Virus record (IMG/VR): IMGVR_UViG_3300009091_000003
Coordinates: 1 to 49,384 of that record
Length of the DNA: 49,384 nt
DNA from: a virus
Reading direction: 5' to 3' (one strand)
Both the position numbers and the translations under genes were made by a program. The notes under the pieces are model-generated. The model was given only the letters and a program-made list of their open reading frames with translations. It was not told where the DNA came from and did no database searches. Numbering within the stretch: the first letter of the stretch is position 1; each line of letters begins with the position of its first letter. Of this stretch, positions 16,206 through 25,203 are shown piece by piece.

Positions 16206-17840
16206 ATGATGCCAACCCCGGAAGATTTTGTAGCGGCCTATGCTAAGGCTAAAGGATTACAGTGGGGCGCTGCTGTTGATGAGCTACAGGATAAGCTCAA
16301 CAGTGGCATTACAATGCCCCCGGATGTGGCGAAGTTTATTAGCCAGCAAGAGTCGGGGCTGGTTCCGCTGGTACGGCGCGGGGCTGTTAGTGCAGTATCA
16401 GGAGCACTGACGCCGGTTGGGTCATTAGTAGACATCGGGGCTAATTTAGCCGGCTACCCAACCCACTTCGGGGAGGATCTTTGGAACTTGCCTAGTGAGG
16501 TTCCAAAAGGGCCGCGTGTTCCGGCAGGTGTTCCATTGATAGGTGATGAGTCTATTGGTGGTATTGCTGGACAAATAGTAGGCGGGACTGTTCCAGCGGC
16601 ATTGCTAGCAGGTGCCCCCGAGGGCAGTATGCTGGCAAAGGTATTTGGCACTAGGGGTGCTGTTGGAGGACTAGCAGCAAAGCGGGCGCTGTCGAAGATA
16701 GGATTACCCGATGATACGTTGGCTATTATTAAAGCTGAGAAGGGTGCTAAGGCCGCTGGCGGATTGCTAGATGAAGCGGTGGCGACTAAGGAGAAAGCGG
16801 CGAAGTTTATTGCCCTGAATAGAAAGCGGCGGGCGGTTGAAGATACGCTAGTTGGCGGTGCTTTGGGCGGCCTGTATGGGTACGCGCAAGGTGGGCCTAT
16901 TGAGGGTGGTATTATTGGGGCAGCTACAGGTAGAATCGGGGCGGCTATTGGGAGTCACTTCGCCAATAAGCCCCGCTTCAATGAGCGGGTGGATCTTAGT
17001 AATGCTATCGAGTATCTGTCGAAGTACTACGGCGAGCCCATTAGTACTACAATGGAACGCTTTAAGCTAAAGACCCCGGCAGCGGTTAATGAGGCACTAG
17101 CCGCGGCGGGCAGTCCTGATATTATCCCAATGACAGATACAGATGCCCACCTTACACAGACGGTTCAAGATATCTTCGGCCCCGCCCCGGATAATTGGAC
17201 TGGATCTTATGGTGATTGGGTAGCATATAAGATAGAGCTACGCAATAAGGCTAAATTATCACCTATAGATCCAGCTGATCTAGAGGCATATGTTGAGAAG
17301 TTTAATAACGCTGGAAAGGCTAAACCTACTGTTATTAGTCCACTATCACCAGAGGAAAAAGCAGCGGCTTATGCAAAGCACAAAGAAGTTATAACTGCTA
17401 TTACTAAGAAGATAGCAGATAATGAGCCAGTATCACCGGCGGAGCGCCAGCAGCTAGCTAATTCGAAGAAGCTACTGAAGGAACTGCATGGTGATGTAAC
17501 GACTGCAGCTAGCGAGGTCGGGGCTAAGGCCGCTCCTACTACTCCTACTACTGAAAAGACAACCGGGAAGAATAAGAGTAAGAAGAAACCTAGTGAGGCT
17601 ACAACTACCACGACGACAGCAACAACCCCGATAGGGGAAGGTGCCCCGGAGCAATTTACTATCTATGGTGAACTTGATCCTACTACCCTCGCCGCGGTTG
17701 GTGAACTTCCTAATCTAACAGCAAAGGGAGCCACGAAAGTAGACGAGGCGCTAGCAGAGTTAAAGAAGGCAGAGAAAAATGCTGTTAAAGGGAAGGTAAC
17801 AAGGAAGGCCGCAGGCCACCCTCAGAAACCCCGCCGGTAA
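16206..17840 (+). CDS. N-terminal part of a giant internal virion protein (probably continues by -1 frameshift)
   Basis: 544 residues as a separate protein. Starts at ATG 16206 behind GGGAGA. It has glycine-rich hydrophobic patches (GGIAGQIVGGTVPAALLAGA, GGIIGAATGRIGAAIGSHFA) and a Lys/Thr-rich low-complexity C-terminus (TTEKTTGKNKSKKKPSEATT). The frame ends with TAA at 17838-17840, but the -1 frame is already open from 17789 and encodes protein-like sequence without a start codon or ribosome site, continuing into the next giant frame. Either a programmed frameshift, a real split, or a one-base assembly error. Confidence 0.65.
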   Translation: MMPTPEDFVAAYAKAKGLQWGAAVDELQDKLNSGITMPPDVAKFISQQESGLVPLVRRGAVSAVSGALTPVGSLVDIGANLAGYPTHFGEDLWNLPSEVPKGPRVPAGVPLIGDESIGGIAGQIVGGTVPAALLAGAPEGSMLAKVFGTRGAVGGLAAKRALSKIGLPDDTLAIIKAEKGAKAAGGLLDEAVATKEKAAKFIALNRKRRAVEDTLVGGALGGLYGYAQGGPIEGGIIGAATGRIGAAIGSHFANKPRFNERVDLSNAIEYLSKYYGEPISTTMERFKLKTPAAVNEALAAAGSPDIIPMTDTDAHLTQTVQDIFGPAPDNWTGSYGDWVAYKIELRNKAKLSPIDPADLEAYVEKFNNAGKAKPTVISPLSPEEKAAAYAKHKEVITAITKKIADNEPVSPAERQQLANSKKLLKELHGDVTTAASEVGAKAAPTTPTTEKTTGKNKSKKKPSEATTTTTTATTPIGEGAPEQFTIYGELDPTTLAAVGELPNLTAKGATKVDEALAELKKAEKNAVKGKVTRKAAGHPQKPRR

Positions 17841-20800
17841 CGTCCCAGCCGGTTGGGGAGGTTAGTGTAGGGACTACTGATAAAATACCACTCATTAAAA
17901 CTAGGGCCGACGCGGCGGCGTTTATCCCTAAGCCAACTATGGGAATAACACGGCAGCGTATTGGTGCGCTAGATTGGGAAATTACTAGATCTACACAGGA
18001 TCTTCGCCTAAGAACTCCAGAAGATGTAAGGCTAGTAACAGAAGAAGAACTTACTGATTTAATTTTTGCAAATAGAAACGCAATTAATGATGATATAAAG
18101 CTGGCATTTGGGAAGTCCAAGGATGTAGGGACTACTGTTGTTAAGAAGAAAGCATCACCATCGGGGCTACCAGAGCGAATAACAAGTCCAGCTATTAAAA
18201 CATCTCAGGGAGATATTTATCATGGGAGATCGCACGATGAGGCTATCAGGGCTGCGCAAGTAGATCCTAAATCAGTTACGCGGGGCTGGATTACTGATAA
18301 TGGCAATTTTGTAACAGATACGAACCCTGCTAATTGGAATCGCCCTAGTGAGCCATTAGCCCCCTATGATCCAACAACAGACCCATTAGATATCTACAAC
18401 ACAGGAGTCTCCAAGGCTAGTGTTGAGGGTATTCCTACTGAAGCATTGCTAGACCCCGCAGCGGCGAGGCCGGCTGGTGTTGTAGATGATGAGCTGGATG
18501 CTATTCTAACAGAGCTGGATGCTAAGTGGAACGCGGAGAAAGTGGCGGATGAGACTAATAGACTAACAAAGGAAGAAGAAGCTCTTGGCCGGCAGGTGGA
18601 TAAGTATCTAAAGGACAAGGAAGCTGGGAAGAAGCCGAAGGTTTCTAAGAAGCTAAGGGATCTTGTTGAGGCAGCAATAGCACCTATTACGAGTGAAAAA
18701 GGTGGCTTCGAGGTAGGCCGGGCTGGTGCTTTTAAGAAGGCAACTAAGGAAGAACTACCCGCGGATTGGAAGCCCGGTGATCCACTGACAGTAGGAACCG
18801 CGGTAGAGCCCGAGGTTACAGCAGCTAGCCTAGCCGAGAAAGTAGCAAAGGCTATCAAGGACAGTGCTGAAAGCGCGGCGGCTAGGGTTGCTAAGAAAGT
18901 AAAGGTAGCAAAGGCCCGGATTCAGGAATCCGCGTTGCCTAGTGGCAAGGGCTGGAAAGCTACAAGGCTAGGCCGCGTCGTGGAGACTGATATTGACCCT
19001 GATAGCGGGGCCGAGATTACTAGGGTCCTGTATGCAGGGAAGATTAAGGTTAATGATGATGGAACATGGGCCGCGTTGGGGCCGCATATGGAGGGAGAGG
19101 CGGCTAAGGACATTGAGCAGCTAGGTAATTATAATACCGCAGCAGAGGCTAAGGCTGCGGTAGAGGAGCATCTTGCTAAATTGCGGGGCAAGATGGAGCA
19201 GCTAGCTGCTAAGACCCCGGAGGCTAAGAGGCGCGTGGCGCAGCGTATTAGCACTGTTGCTGATACTGAGCGTTGGTCTATGCGGTATGGTGATACTGAG
19301 TACACAAGGGAGACAGCCCCGCCTCCGAATCATACTATTATTTATCAAGTAGAGCGAACTAATCCAAAAGGCTTGCCCGGTGTTGCGCCGGTTGTGAAGG
19401 TTGGTAAGAGGATTAGTAATAAAATTTGGGGTGTTGAGGTTAGGCCGATAGCACCCACTGAGGAAGGTCTATTAGGGAGGGGAGTAGGCGGCCCTGAAGA
19501 TACTGCTAGTGTTGTTAAATACACCATATCACTACGGGGTCCTAGGAAGGGCGTGCTAGTGAGGGACGCGGCGGGTAATGCTATTGAGGAACTAAGCGGT
19601 GGCAGCGCCGATGACGCCCTGGTGAAGATTAGGAAACTAGAAGCTGATAGAATAACAACCGCGGGGAAGGGTACTAGGGAAGCTAGGTTTGACCATACTT
19701 GGTTTATTGATCGTAGTAAAGCTGAGAAGCTAGCGGAGGAAATAGGCCCGTCAGCCCGGATTGTTAGGGCTGTTATTCCCAACGCAGATGCCGAGGAACG
19801 GCGGCTTGTTAATTTATCTATAGCACATCCAATTAGGATTGGCAAGACCGGGGAGGAGTTAACACATCTTATCTATGTCCCCAAACCAGATGAGCTGCCA
19901 ATTGTTAGAGAGCCCCGTATTACAGAAGCTAGTTCTCAGATAGGGCTGCGATCAGCTAAGGAGCCTGTTGAGTTAGACTTGAAGAAGATTATCTCGCATC
20001 GCTGGACCCTAGAGGATGATGCTGGCTTTCGATATCTAGACCAAACCGCGGACGGCTACAAGGGGGCTATTAAGAAGATCACTGTTAAGGAACGCAAGGG
20101 GGCTTGGCCCACGCAGGGTAATGAGAATTGGCTAATGATAGATGCCAATAACAAGCCCTTTGGGATTGCTAGTAATATCCAAGATGCAGCCCGGATGGTA
20201 CAGAAGCTAGCCGACGCCCCGGTTGAGGAAACAGAGAGCCTGCTAGCGCAAGCTAAGGGAATCCTAACAGAGTGGCTGCGACAGTCTGAGTTCAGGGAGA
20301 AGTATATAAAGGGATATCTAGGGAGTGAGAAGGGTGCTATTTATTTAGACCCAATAGGCAAGCCCAAAGCAGCCCCGAAAGAGGTTCCTAATGTCCAGCG
20401 TAGGCCGATGTCTATGGAGGAAGTGTATGGGATCGACGGGGCGGCTGATGAGGTACTAGGAACCGGGGCAGCGGGTGAGGCTGCTGATACTCTCAGTCGG
20501 CTAGGTATCCTTGCTAAATACAGGCTTCCTGTTAGTTGGATGTCGCAGAATGAGTTTGCTCATAAGTTCTACAATATTACGCTTGGTACTAGAAATAGAC
20601 TGATGCTAAAGCTGGCCCCGTCCCTCCAGCGGAAGCTGAATAGGATAATGGAGGAGTTCCCAGAGATTGCTGAGAAGGGGGATGAGGCTATTCATGTAGC
20701 AGAGAATCTAGAGCTAGGACTGGATGGTAATTATAAACTACCTGAAGGGTATTCTCCAACTGAGGGAATGGGGAAGGCAATTCTTAGATATAGGACTTGG

Positions 20801-22939
20801 ATCATGGACCGTCTCTGGCGTATTACGCGGGGCTATGATCCCAAGGCTGCGCTGTGGATTCAGCGGCTATTAGGGAGAAAGGAAACCGGGGCGGATTTAG
20901 AACTAATCCGAGACATTCAACTAGGCATCACGCCGGCCCCGTCTAAACTATGGCAGACGCTAGCTGAAAAGACCGAGGGTATGCTGAAGTTTGACGCCTC
21001 TTATGACTACAAGACTTTCTCACCATATGAAAATGGATACTTTCCTCATATGCAAATTGCTAGCGAGCGTCAGCTATTGAGGGAGGCAATAGCTGAGTCC
21101 GAGAAGATGATAGCAATGGGAGGTAGCCCGGCTAGTGAGGCTAAGTGGCAACAGGCTATTGCTAAAGCGCAGGCCCGGCTGGATAAGCTAGAGAAGCAGA
21201 AGGTAGCCCGGACTTATGCTAAGGACACCTTTGGTTCCTATCTACCGGGGAAGCAATACTACGGCCCGCTGTCAGAGGCTAGAGAGTTTCCAGATGAGAA
21301 CTTTTCTAAGGACTTTGCTAGTGTTACTACTAAATACATATGGGGCGCTCTGAATAAGAGATACATGGATCATATGTTCTACAATGCCAGAGCTATGTTG
21401 GATCAGGCCAAGGCATATGGTAAGCTAGATGTAGACTTACAGAGTCATATATTTGAATGGATTAATCTACAGCGGGGCGTGAAGGGGTTTAATGAAGACA
21501 CTTGGATACGGCAGCTCGCGGCTACTTTTACAAAGCCCAGCCTACCGGCGTGGGTTAGGTCAGTAGGGGAGAAGTATCTAGACGAGAATAACATCCGCCG
21601 TGCTGTGTCGGAGTGGATGAAGTTCACTGCGTTTACTAAGCTGTTTATGGGATTGCGCTTTCCATTAGTGAACTTCACGCAGTCCGGGCTGACGGTGTAT
21701 CCGCTAGTTGGTGGTAAGATATATGGCCGGGCCTTTGCTACTGCTGTGGCGGATTATATAGCAATGGCTAGCGGCAAGGTAGGCATTAAACAGGCGGGCA
21801 CGTCGGGGGTAGGTAATGCGTGGATGCGGGCTAGAGCGGCTGGGGCTTTGGGAGAAGCTGGCGAGCGGTTCTTAATGGAGGCCGAGAGTCTAGGGGCTAC
21901 TAAGACAGATGCCTTGCTAAAGCATTGGCCGATTGCTAGACTAGCAGAGTGGACCGAGGCTTTTAATAGAGTCGTGGCCTATGAGGCCGGCCGTATTAAA
22001 GCATATCAACCCGGCTTTAATCCCCAGCAGGCGCAGAAGATTGTTAAGACTTTCCTTATAACAGATGGGATGTCGAAGAAGTTGATGGCGGATAGGTATG
22101 CCAGAGCGGTGGTGGATGCGACCCAGTTTATTCTAACAAAGGAGGGGAAGCCACTAGCCTTTGCAGGAGGGGCACTTAGGCGGGTTTGGGGGCAGTTCCA
22201 GTCTTATAGGGTTGGCTACGGGACACTATTATTCAGCTTGGCAAAGCACGACCCGGCTGGTTTTGCTAGGGCAATGGGGGCGCTGGTAGCAGTAGCGGGG
22301 CCAATGGGACTGCCATTCTTCGAGGCTGTTAATCATACGTTCTTGAAGAATGGATTACCGCCATTGCCTGATGTTAATGGAGCGGCTTGGGCGCTGCGAA
22401 CAGCGGGGCTAGATATGCCCCCGATTGACGTGACAGCGGGAGTGGAGCCTTTTAACATGCCCCGTAGCTTTGGGGCCACGGATGTAATGTCAATGGTACT
22501 AGGCCCGACCTTCGGCGGGGCTTTGGGTGTTGTGGATGCAGCTAGTAAAGAGGGATGGACTAGTCCCCGTGCTATTAGAGCCGGTATCAGAGCAGCCGTG
22601 CCCGAGGTTGGTAATATAGCCGAGACGGCTAAGGCATATTCACAAGGAGGTCTTGTTACATTGCCGGGCGGTGAGCCTATTATGAAGTTGAACAACCAGC
22701 AGATGCTAGCCAGAATCCTGGGCCTGCGCCCTGCCTTGAAGGCTGATTACTACAGAACTAGAGATCAACTGAAGTCAGCGATAGAGGGACAGAATTGGTC
22801 CGCGGTGAAGGCGATAATGGACCGAGAAAGGCAGCGTGGTGTGCTAATGACAAGGAGAAATATGTCTGGCATCATAGGCCAAATAAAGGCAGAGAGGACC
22901 AAGACTGCTATTGGCAGTGTTGGGGATATCTACAAGTAA
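17789..22939 (+). CDS. Giant internal virion protein, main part
   Basis: The frame is open from 17789; the first ATG is at 17939 (1666 residues) but has no ribosome site, and the stretch between encodes plausible protein (TSQPVGEVSVGTTDKIPLIK), so I give the open frame. The N-terminal 600 residues are Lys/Glu/Ala-rich with repeated short sugar- or tag-like modules (EDTASVVKYTISLRGPRKGV); the centre is helical (WMSQNEFAHKFYNITLGTRN); the C-terminal third has hydrophobic segments (GLRFPLVNFTQSGLTVYPLV, MGALVAVAGPMGLPFFEAVN). Such giant proteins in podoviruses are ejected to build a DNA channel. I looked for RNA polymerase motifs and saw none. Confidence 0.7.
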   Translation, partial: REGNKEGRRPPSETPPVTSQPVGEVSVGTTDKIPLIKTRADAAAFIPKPTMGITRQRIGALDWEITRSTQDLRLRTPEDVRLVTEEELTDLIFANRNAINDDIKLAFGKSKDVGTTVVKKKASPSGLPERITSPAIKTSQGDIYHGRSHDEAIRAAQVDPKSVTRGWITDNGNFVTDTNPANWNRPSEPLAPYDPTTDPLDIYNTGVSKASVEGIPTEALLDPAAARPAGVVDDELDAILTELDAKWNAEKVADETNRLTKEEEALGRQVDKYLKDKEAGKKPKVSKKLRDLVEAAIAPITSEKGGFEVGRAGAFKKATKEELPADWKPGDPLTVGTAVEPEVTAASLAEKVAKAIKDSAESAAARVAKKVKVAKARIQESALPSGKGWKATRLGRVVETDIDPDSGAEITRVLYAGKIKVNDDGTWAALGPHMEGEAAKDIEQLGNYNTAAEAKAAVEEHLAKLRGKMEQLAAKTPEAKRRVAQRISTVADTERWSMRYGDTEYTRETAPPPNHTIIYQVERTNPKGLPGVAPVVKVGKRISNKIWGVEVRPIAPTEEGLLGRGVGGPEDTASVVKYTISLRGPRKGVLVRDAAGNAIEELSGGSADDALVKIRKLEADRITTAGKGTREARFDHTWFIDRSKAEKLAEEIGPSARIVRAVIPNADAEERRLVNLSIAHPIRIGKTGEELTHLIYVPKPDELPIVREPRITEASSQIGLRSAKEPVELDLKKIISHRWTLEDDAGFRYLDQTADGYKGAIKKITVKERKGAWPTQGNENWLMIDANNKPFGIASNIQDAARMVQKLADAPVEETESLLAQAKGILTEWLRQSEFREKYIKGYLGSEKGAIYLDPIGKPKAAPKEVPNVQRRPMSMEEVYGIDGAADEVLGTGAAGEAADTLSRLGILAKYRLPVSWMSQNEFAHKFYNITLGTRNRLMLKLAPSLQRKLNRIMEEFPEIAEKGDEAIHVAENLELGLDGNYKLPEGYSPTEGMGKAILRYRTWIMDRLWRITRGYDPKAALWIQRLLGRKETGADLELIRDIQLGITPAPSKLWQTLAEKTEGMLKFDASYDYKTFSPYENGYFPHMQIASERQLLREAIAESEKMIAMGGSPASEAKWQQAIAKAQARLDKLEKQKVARTYAKDTFGSYLPGKQYYGPLSEAREFPDENFSKDFASVTTKYIWGALNKRYMDHMFYNARAMLDQAKAYGKLDVDLQSHIFEWINLQRGVKGFNEDTWIRQLAATFTKPSLPAWVRSVGEKYLDENNIRRAVSEWMKFTAFTKLFMGLRFPLVNFTQSGLTVYPLVGGKIYGRAFATAVADYIAMASGKVGIKQAGTSGVGNAWMRARAAGALGEAGERFLMEAESLGATKTDALLKHWPIARLAEWTEAFNRVVAYEAGRIKAYQPGFNPQQAQKIVKTFLITDGMSKKLMADRYARAVVDATQFILTKEGKPLAFAGGALRRVWGQFQSYRVGYGTLLFSLAKHDPAGFARAMGALVAVAGPMGLPFFEAVNHTFLKNGLPPLPDVNGAAWALRTAGLDMPPIDVTAGVEPFNMPRSFGATDVMSMVLGPTFGGALGVVDAASKEGWTSPRAIRAGIRAAVPEVGNIAETAKAYSQGGLVTLPGGEPIMKLNNQQMLARILGLRPALKADYYRTRDQLKSAIEGQNWSAVKAIMDRERQRGVLMTRRNMSGIIGQIKAERTKTAIGSVGDIYK

Positions 22940-22945
22940 GTCGGG

Positions 22946-23386
22946 ATGATAGAGGAAAAGAATGGTAGCACTTCGAGCGTCTCCCTGCCGGTTATAGGTC
23001 TTATAATGGTATCAGCCAGTGCTCTGTATACTGGCTTCAGTTGGTGGCAATCTGAGGTTGCTAATGTTAGGAGGGTTATTGAGGCTCATGCTAGTGAGGA
23101 AGGACACGCAGGAGTGTTGGCTAGGCTAAGTGCAGCTACTAAGGAACTAACCGCGCTGCATGAGAAAATACAGGCTAGCGAGCGGGCTAATGTGGATCAG
23201 CATGTTGCAATCTACAGGAGGCTGGAGGAGATTGATAAGACAATAGATAAATTAATGGATAGAGTAGAGATATTACATGAGCGTACAATAAAGGACTCCG
23301 AGACATTGCGATTGTTTGAGGCTTATCATCCAAACATTGGCCTAGGGAGGCTGAATAAGAATGGAACAACTAGTGATGTTCGATGA
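22946..23386 (+). CDS. Membrane-anchored coiled-coil protein
   Basis: 146 residues, 6 nt after the giant gene. One membrane span near the N-terminus (SLPVIGLIMVSASALYTGFS, about residues 13-32) followed by about 80 residues of heptad-like helix (ATKELTALHEKIQASERANV, RRLEEIDKTIDKLMDRVEIL). Topology and length resemble an inner-membrane spanin (Rz-like) or a holin-associated protein, but there is no overlapping outer spanin candidate with a lipobox. Last long gene of the rightward block. Confidence 0.6.
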   Translation: MIEEKNGSTSSVSLPVIGLIMVSASALYTGFSWWQSEVANVRRVIEAHASEEGHAGVLARLSAATKELTALHEKIQASERANVDQHVAIYRRLEEIDKTIDKLMDRVEILHERTIKDSETLRLFEAYHPNIGLGRLNKNGTTSDVR

Positions 23387-23501
23387 ACAGGGCCGGCTCA
23401 TTGTAGCTTTCTGCCAGGATTGCGGCCAGTCATATAAGAAAGCAACCCTGACAGAGAAGCTACATGAGTGTGATGCTAGTAAGTCTGCTGGTAGTGATTA
23501 G
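23361..23501 (+). CDS. Small zinc-ribbon-like protein (46 aa)
   Basis: ATG 23361 lies inside the end of the previous gene, behind AGGGAGG (23344-23350), a strong ribosome site. The protein contains C-Q-D-C and H-E-C (residues about 18-21 and 37-39), the minimum for a single zinc site, with GQSYKKATLTEKLH between. TAG at 23499-23501 overlaps the stop of the convergent early gene by 4 nt. A small regulator or a late accessory; function unknown. Confidence 0.55.
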   Translation: MEQLVMFDEQGRLIVAFCQDCGQSYKKATLTEKLHECDASKSAGSD

Positions 23502-24712
23502 GGCAATCTCCAATATTCTATATGATTAGTAATCCCCTCATACACTATCAGCCCCGCTTCGCGTAGTGTCTTTAGGACTTGCTTTATTTCATCATAATCG
23601 CGGAAATATCGGTACAGGCCCCTTGCTAATTCCGCCGACGTACAGCGGCCCCCGTGTGCTTTTAGCAATAGTATCACGCGCTGGGTGGATTTAGCAATGG
23701 GGCTTTCACCGATATTAGCGAAGGCAAACTGGAAGCCTTCTTCGATTCTACCTAGGGCCATGTCTGCTGCTTTGAGTGTATTGAGGTCTAGTGTCAGGTC
23801 TAGGTGCTGGCTGATGCGCAGTAGCATTGCTATTCGTAGCATATGGTCAGTGCGTCTAGTTGGATAGCCCTCCGATTGCCACTTTGGATGTCGGAGCCAC
23901 TGTTGGTACCAGTGGGCTAGCCATTCCCTTGCTTCCTTAGTGTAGTTGAAGGCACCATTCAGTTGCTTTATAGCCTTCAGGCCGTCTACTAGGTCTAGCT
24001 CTAGCTGCTGGATGTGGCCTACTTCGCTGATGTCTAGGTCGCTGTCGTCTATGTCTACTAGAGCATCTCCTTCCTTTTCATCCCCATTGTGATAGACATG
24101 CAGGACCCGGCCTAAGTAGCCGCTCTCGTGGGCTTTTTGTGGAATACTGTCTCCGATACTGGTTGGGGTGGCCCCTGCTAGGAATGTCACACAGGGATTC
24201 TTTAGTATTATATTCCCACCTCCTTGTGTCATATAGGTAAAGGGATCTTCAGCATCGTAGATATCGGTTAGGAAGTCTACTAATGAATCAGAATAGGTAG
24301 CCTTGCTAAGTAGCACTGATAGCTCGGGGGCTATGATAGTGGCAACAGCGTCTTGCTGCGTTGTACTAATAGCCCCGGCTGCTGCCTGCTGGATGCTAAC
24401 CGTGCCGGCTATATTGTTGATAATTTTCTCAGTGCTGCCCTTTCCCTTTATAACCTTCACTCCTACTAGAGACATCAACTTCCGGCCCAGCCTAATAGCC
24501 GTGCCCTTATGGCCCTTCCCGCTAGGGGCTACTAGCACTACCATTAGCTGACCCGGATACACTTGATAATACGTCACCCCCTTAGACCGGCGATCTAGCC
24601 AGACTTGGCGACCCAGGGTCGCGGCTATTGTTGTCAAGCCAACCCAAAAATGAAATAGCTCCGGGGATTCTTGGGTATGTGTATAGTCAAGGTACTTGCC
24701 CAGCCAATTCAT
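23498..24712 (-). CDS. DUF3987-like P-loop ATPase, possible helicase/primase component
   Basis: 404 residues. The N-terminus (SPELFHFWVGLTTIAATLGR) and the P-loop (VAPSGKGHKGTA, about residues 61-72) match the DUF3987 group, RecA-fold proteins found with mobile-element replication genes. Later signatures are APELSVLLSK and NPCVTFLAGATPTSI. The last about 70 residues (RVILLLKAHGGRCTSAELAR, IKQVLKTLREAGLIVYEG) look like a winged-helix DNA-binding domain. It is the last gene of the leftward early block, downstream of the polymerase, and no other replicative helicase is visible, so it may take that role. The function is inferred. Confidence 0.7.
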   Translation of the reverse strand: MNWLGKYLDYTHTQESPELFHFWVGLTTIAATLGRQVWLDRRSKGVTYYQVYPGQLMVVLVAPSGKGHKGTAIRLGRKLMSLVGVKVIKGKGSTEKIINNIAGTVSIQQAAAGAISTTQQDAVATIIAPELSVLLSKATYSDSLVDFLTDIYDAEDPFTYMTQGGGNIILKNPCVTFLAGATPTSIGDSIPQKAHESGYLGRVLHVYHNGDEKEGDALVDIDDSDLDISEVGHIQQLELDLVDGLKAIKQLNGAFNYTKEAREWLAHWYQQWLRHPKWQSEGYPTRRTDHMLRIAMLLRISQHLDLTLDLNTLKAADMALGRIEEGFQFAFANIGESPIAKSTQRVILLLKAHGGRCTSAELARGLYRYFRDYDEIKQVLKTLREAGLIVYEGITNHIEYWRLP

Positions 24713-24720
24713 GCATTGTC

Positions 24721-24978
24721 CTATTCCTTATTAATATAACAGCGGTCGCGGCCAAGTGCTGAGTGCTTTGTGCTAAGACCTAAGCACCACTGTTCCAGGG
24801 CGAGATTCTCGCCCTGCCATTTTATAACACACCCATTTAGCAAGGTACGGCTGTAGGAGAGGGGGAGGCTATTAGTTAGCACTTGCCCCGTGTTGTAGGC
24901 ATTAATACAATCAACACCATTTGGTAATGTTAAGACGGTTATTATAAATAGCACAACCGGGGTTATAATACGTGCCAT
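24721..24978 (-). CDS. Small secreted or membrane-anchored Cys-containing protein
   Basis: 85 residues; AGGAGCAATGCT precedes ATG 24978. The first 20 residues (MARIITPVVLFIITVLTLPN) are a signal peptide or membrane anchor; the rest has four cysteines (DCINAY, NGCVIKW, QWCLGL, RCYINKE), suggesting disulfides in the cell envelope. It is an exported protein in the early block, so superinfection exclusion or membrane takeover are possible roles. A perfect 9-bp hairpin lies within it (24796-24816). Confidence 0.55.
   Translation of the reverse strand: MARIITPVVLFIITVLTLPNGVDCINAYNTGQVLTNSLPLSYSRTLLNGCVIKWQGENLALEQWCLGLSTKHSALGRDRCYINKE
24796..24816 (+). terminator. Hairpin, possible terminator of rightward transcription
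   Basis: Arms CAGGGCGAG and CTCGCCCTG with a 3-base loop, followed on the + strand by CCATTTTAT. The T tract is weak. It lies 1.3 kb beyond the end of the rightward block, antisense inside an early gene, and could stop read-through; it may also just be an mRNA hairpin of that gene. Confidence 0.35.
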
Positions 24979-25037
24979 AGCATTGCTCCTAGAATAGACA
25001 GCAGGACTAGGAATACTAGTATGTCTAGATTAGTCAT
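24963..25037 (-). CDS. Tiny membrane peptide (24 aa)
   Basis: ATG at 25037 overlaps the end of the preceding gene (GATGACTAA), and the frame runs to TAA at 24963-24965, overlapping the start of the next gene by 16 nt. The peptide MTNLDILVFLVLLSILGAML plus WHVL is one membrane span. Overlap on both sides argues for translational coupling in the operon, but the length is too short for certainty. Confidence 0.35.
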   Translation of the reverse strand: MTNLDILVFLVLLSILGAMLWHVL

Positions 25038-25203
25038 CAATCGCCCCGATCATCTCCAGCCGGCCAGCGATGCGCTCTAGCAACCTAATAGCCATCTGTA
25101 GTTGCTCATTAGTAGCATTGCCTTCTACTAGAGCCGCGACTGTTAACAGGTCAGTAGCAATGAAGCTGTAGATGGCTAGTATTTTAAGGTAGTCAATTGT
25201 CAT
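25030..25203 (-). CDS. Small protein of unknown function (57 aa)
   Basis: Start ATG 25203 is chosen because AGAGGAG precedes it by 5 nt and it overlaps the polymerase stop as ATGA; an upstream in-frame start lacks such a site. The sequence has a moderately hydrophobic N-terminal helix (YLKILAIYSFIATDLLTVAA) and an amphipathic C-terminal helix (LQMAIRLLERIAGRLEMIG). It could be peripheral to membranes or a small helical partner of the polymerase. No family recognised. Confidence 0.5.
   Translation of the reverse strand: MTIDYLKILAIYSFIATDLLTVAALVEGNATNEQLQMAIRLLERIAGRLEMIGAIDD

Noticed and set aside
17789-17840. Canonical slippery heptamer for the -1 shift
   Set aside because: I read all codon pairs of the overlap; none fits X-XXY-YYZ. 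The frameshift idea stays open, without a known signal.
17939-22939. Virion RNA polymerase (N4-like) in the giant protein
   Set aside because: I saw no T7-like polymerase motifs; composition is that of ejection proteins.
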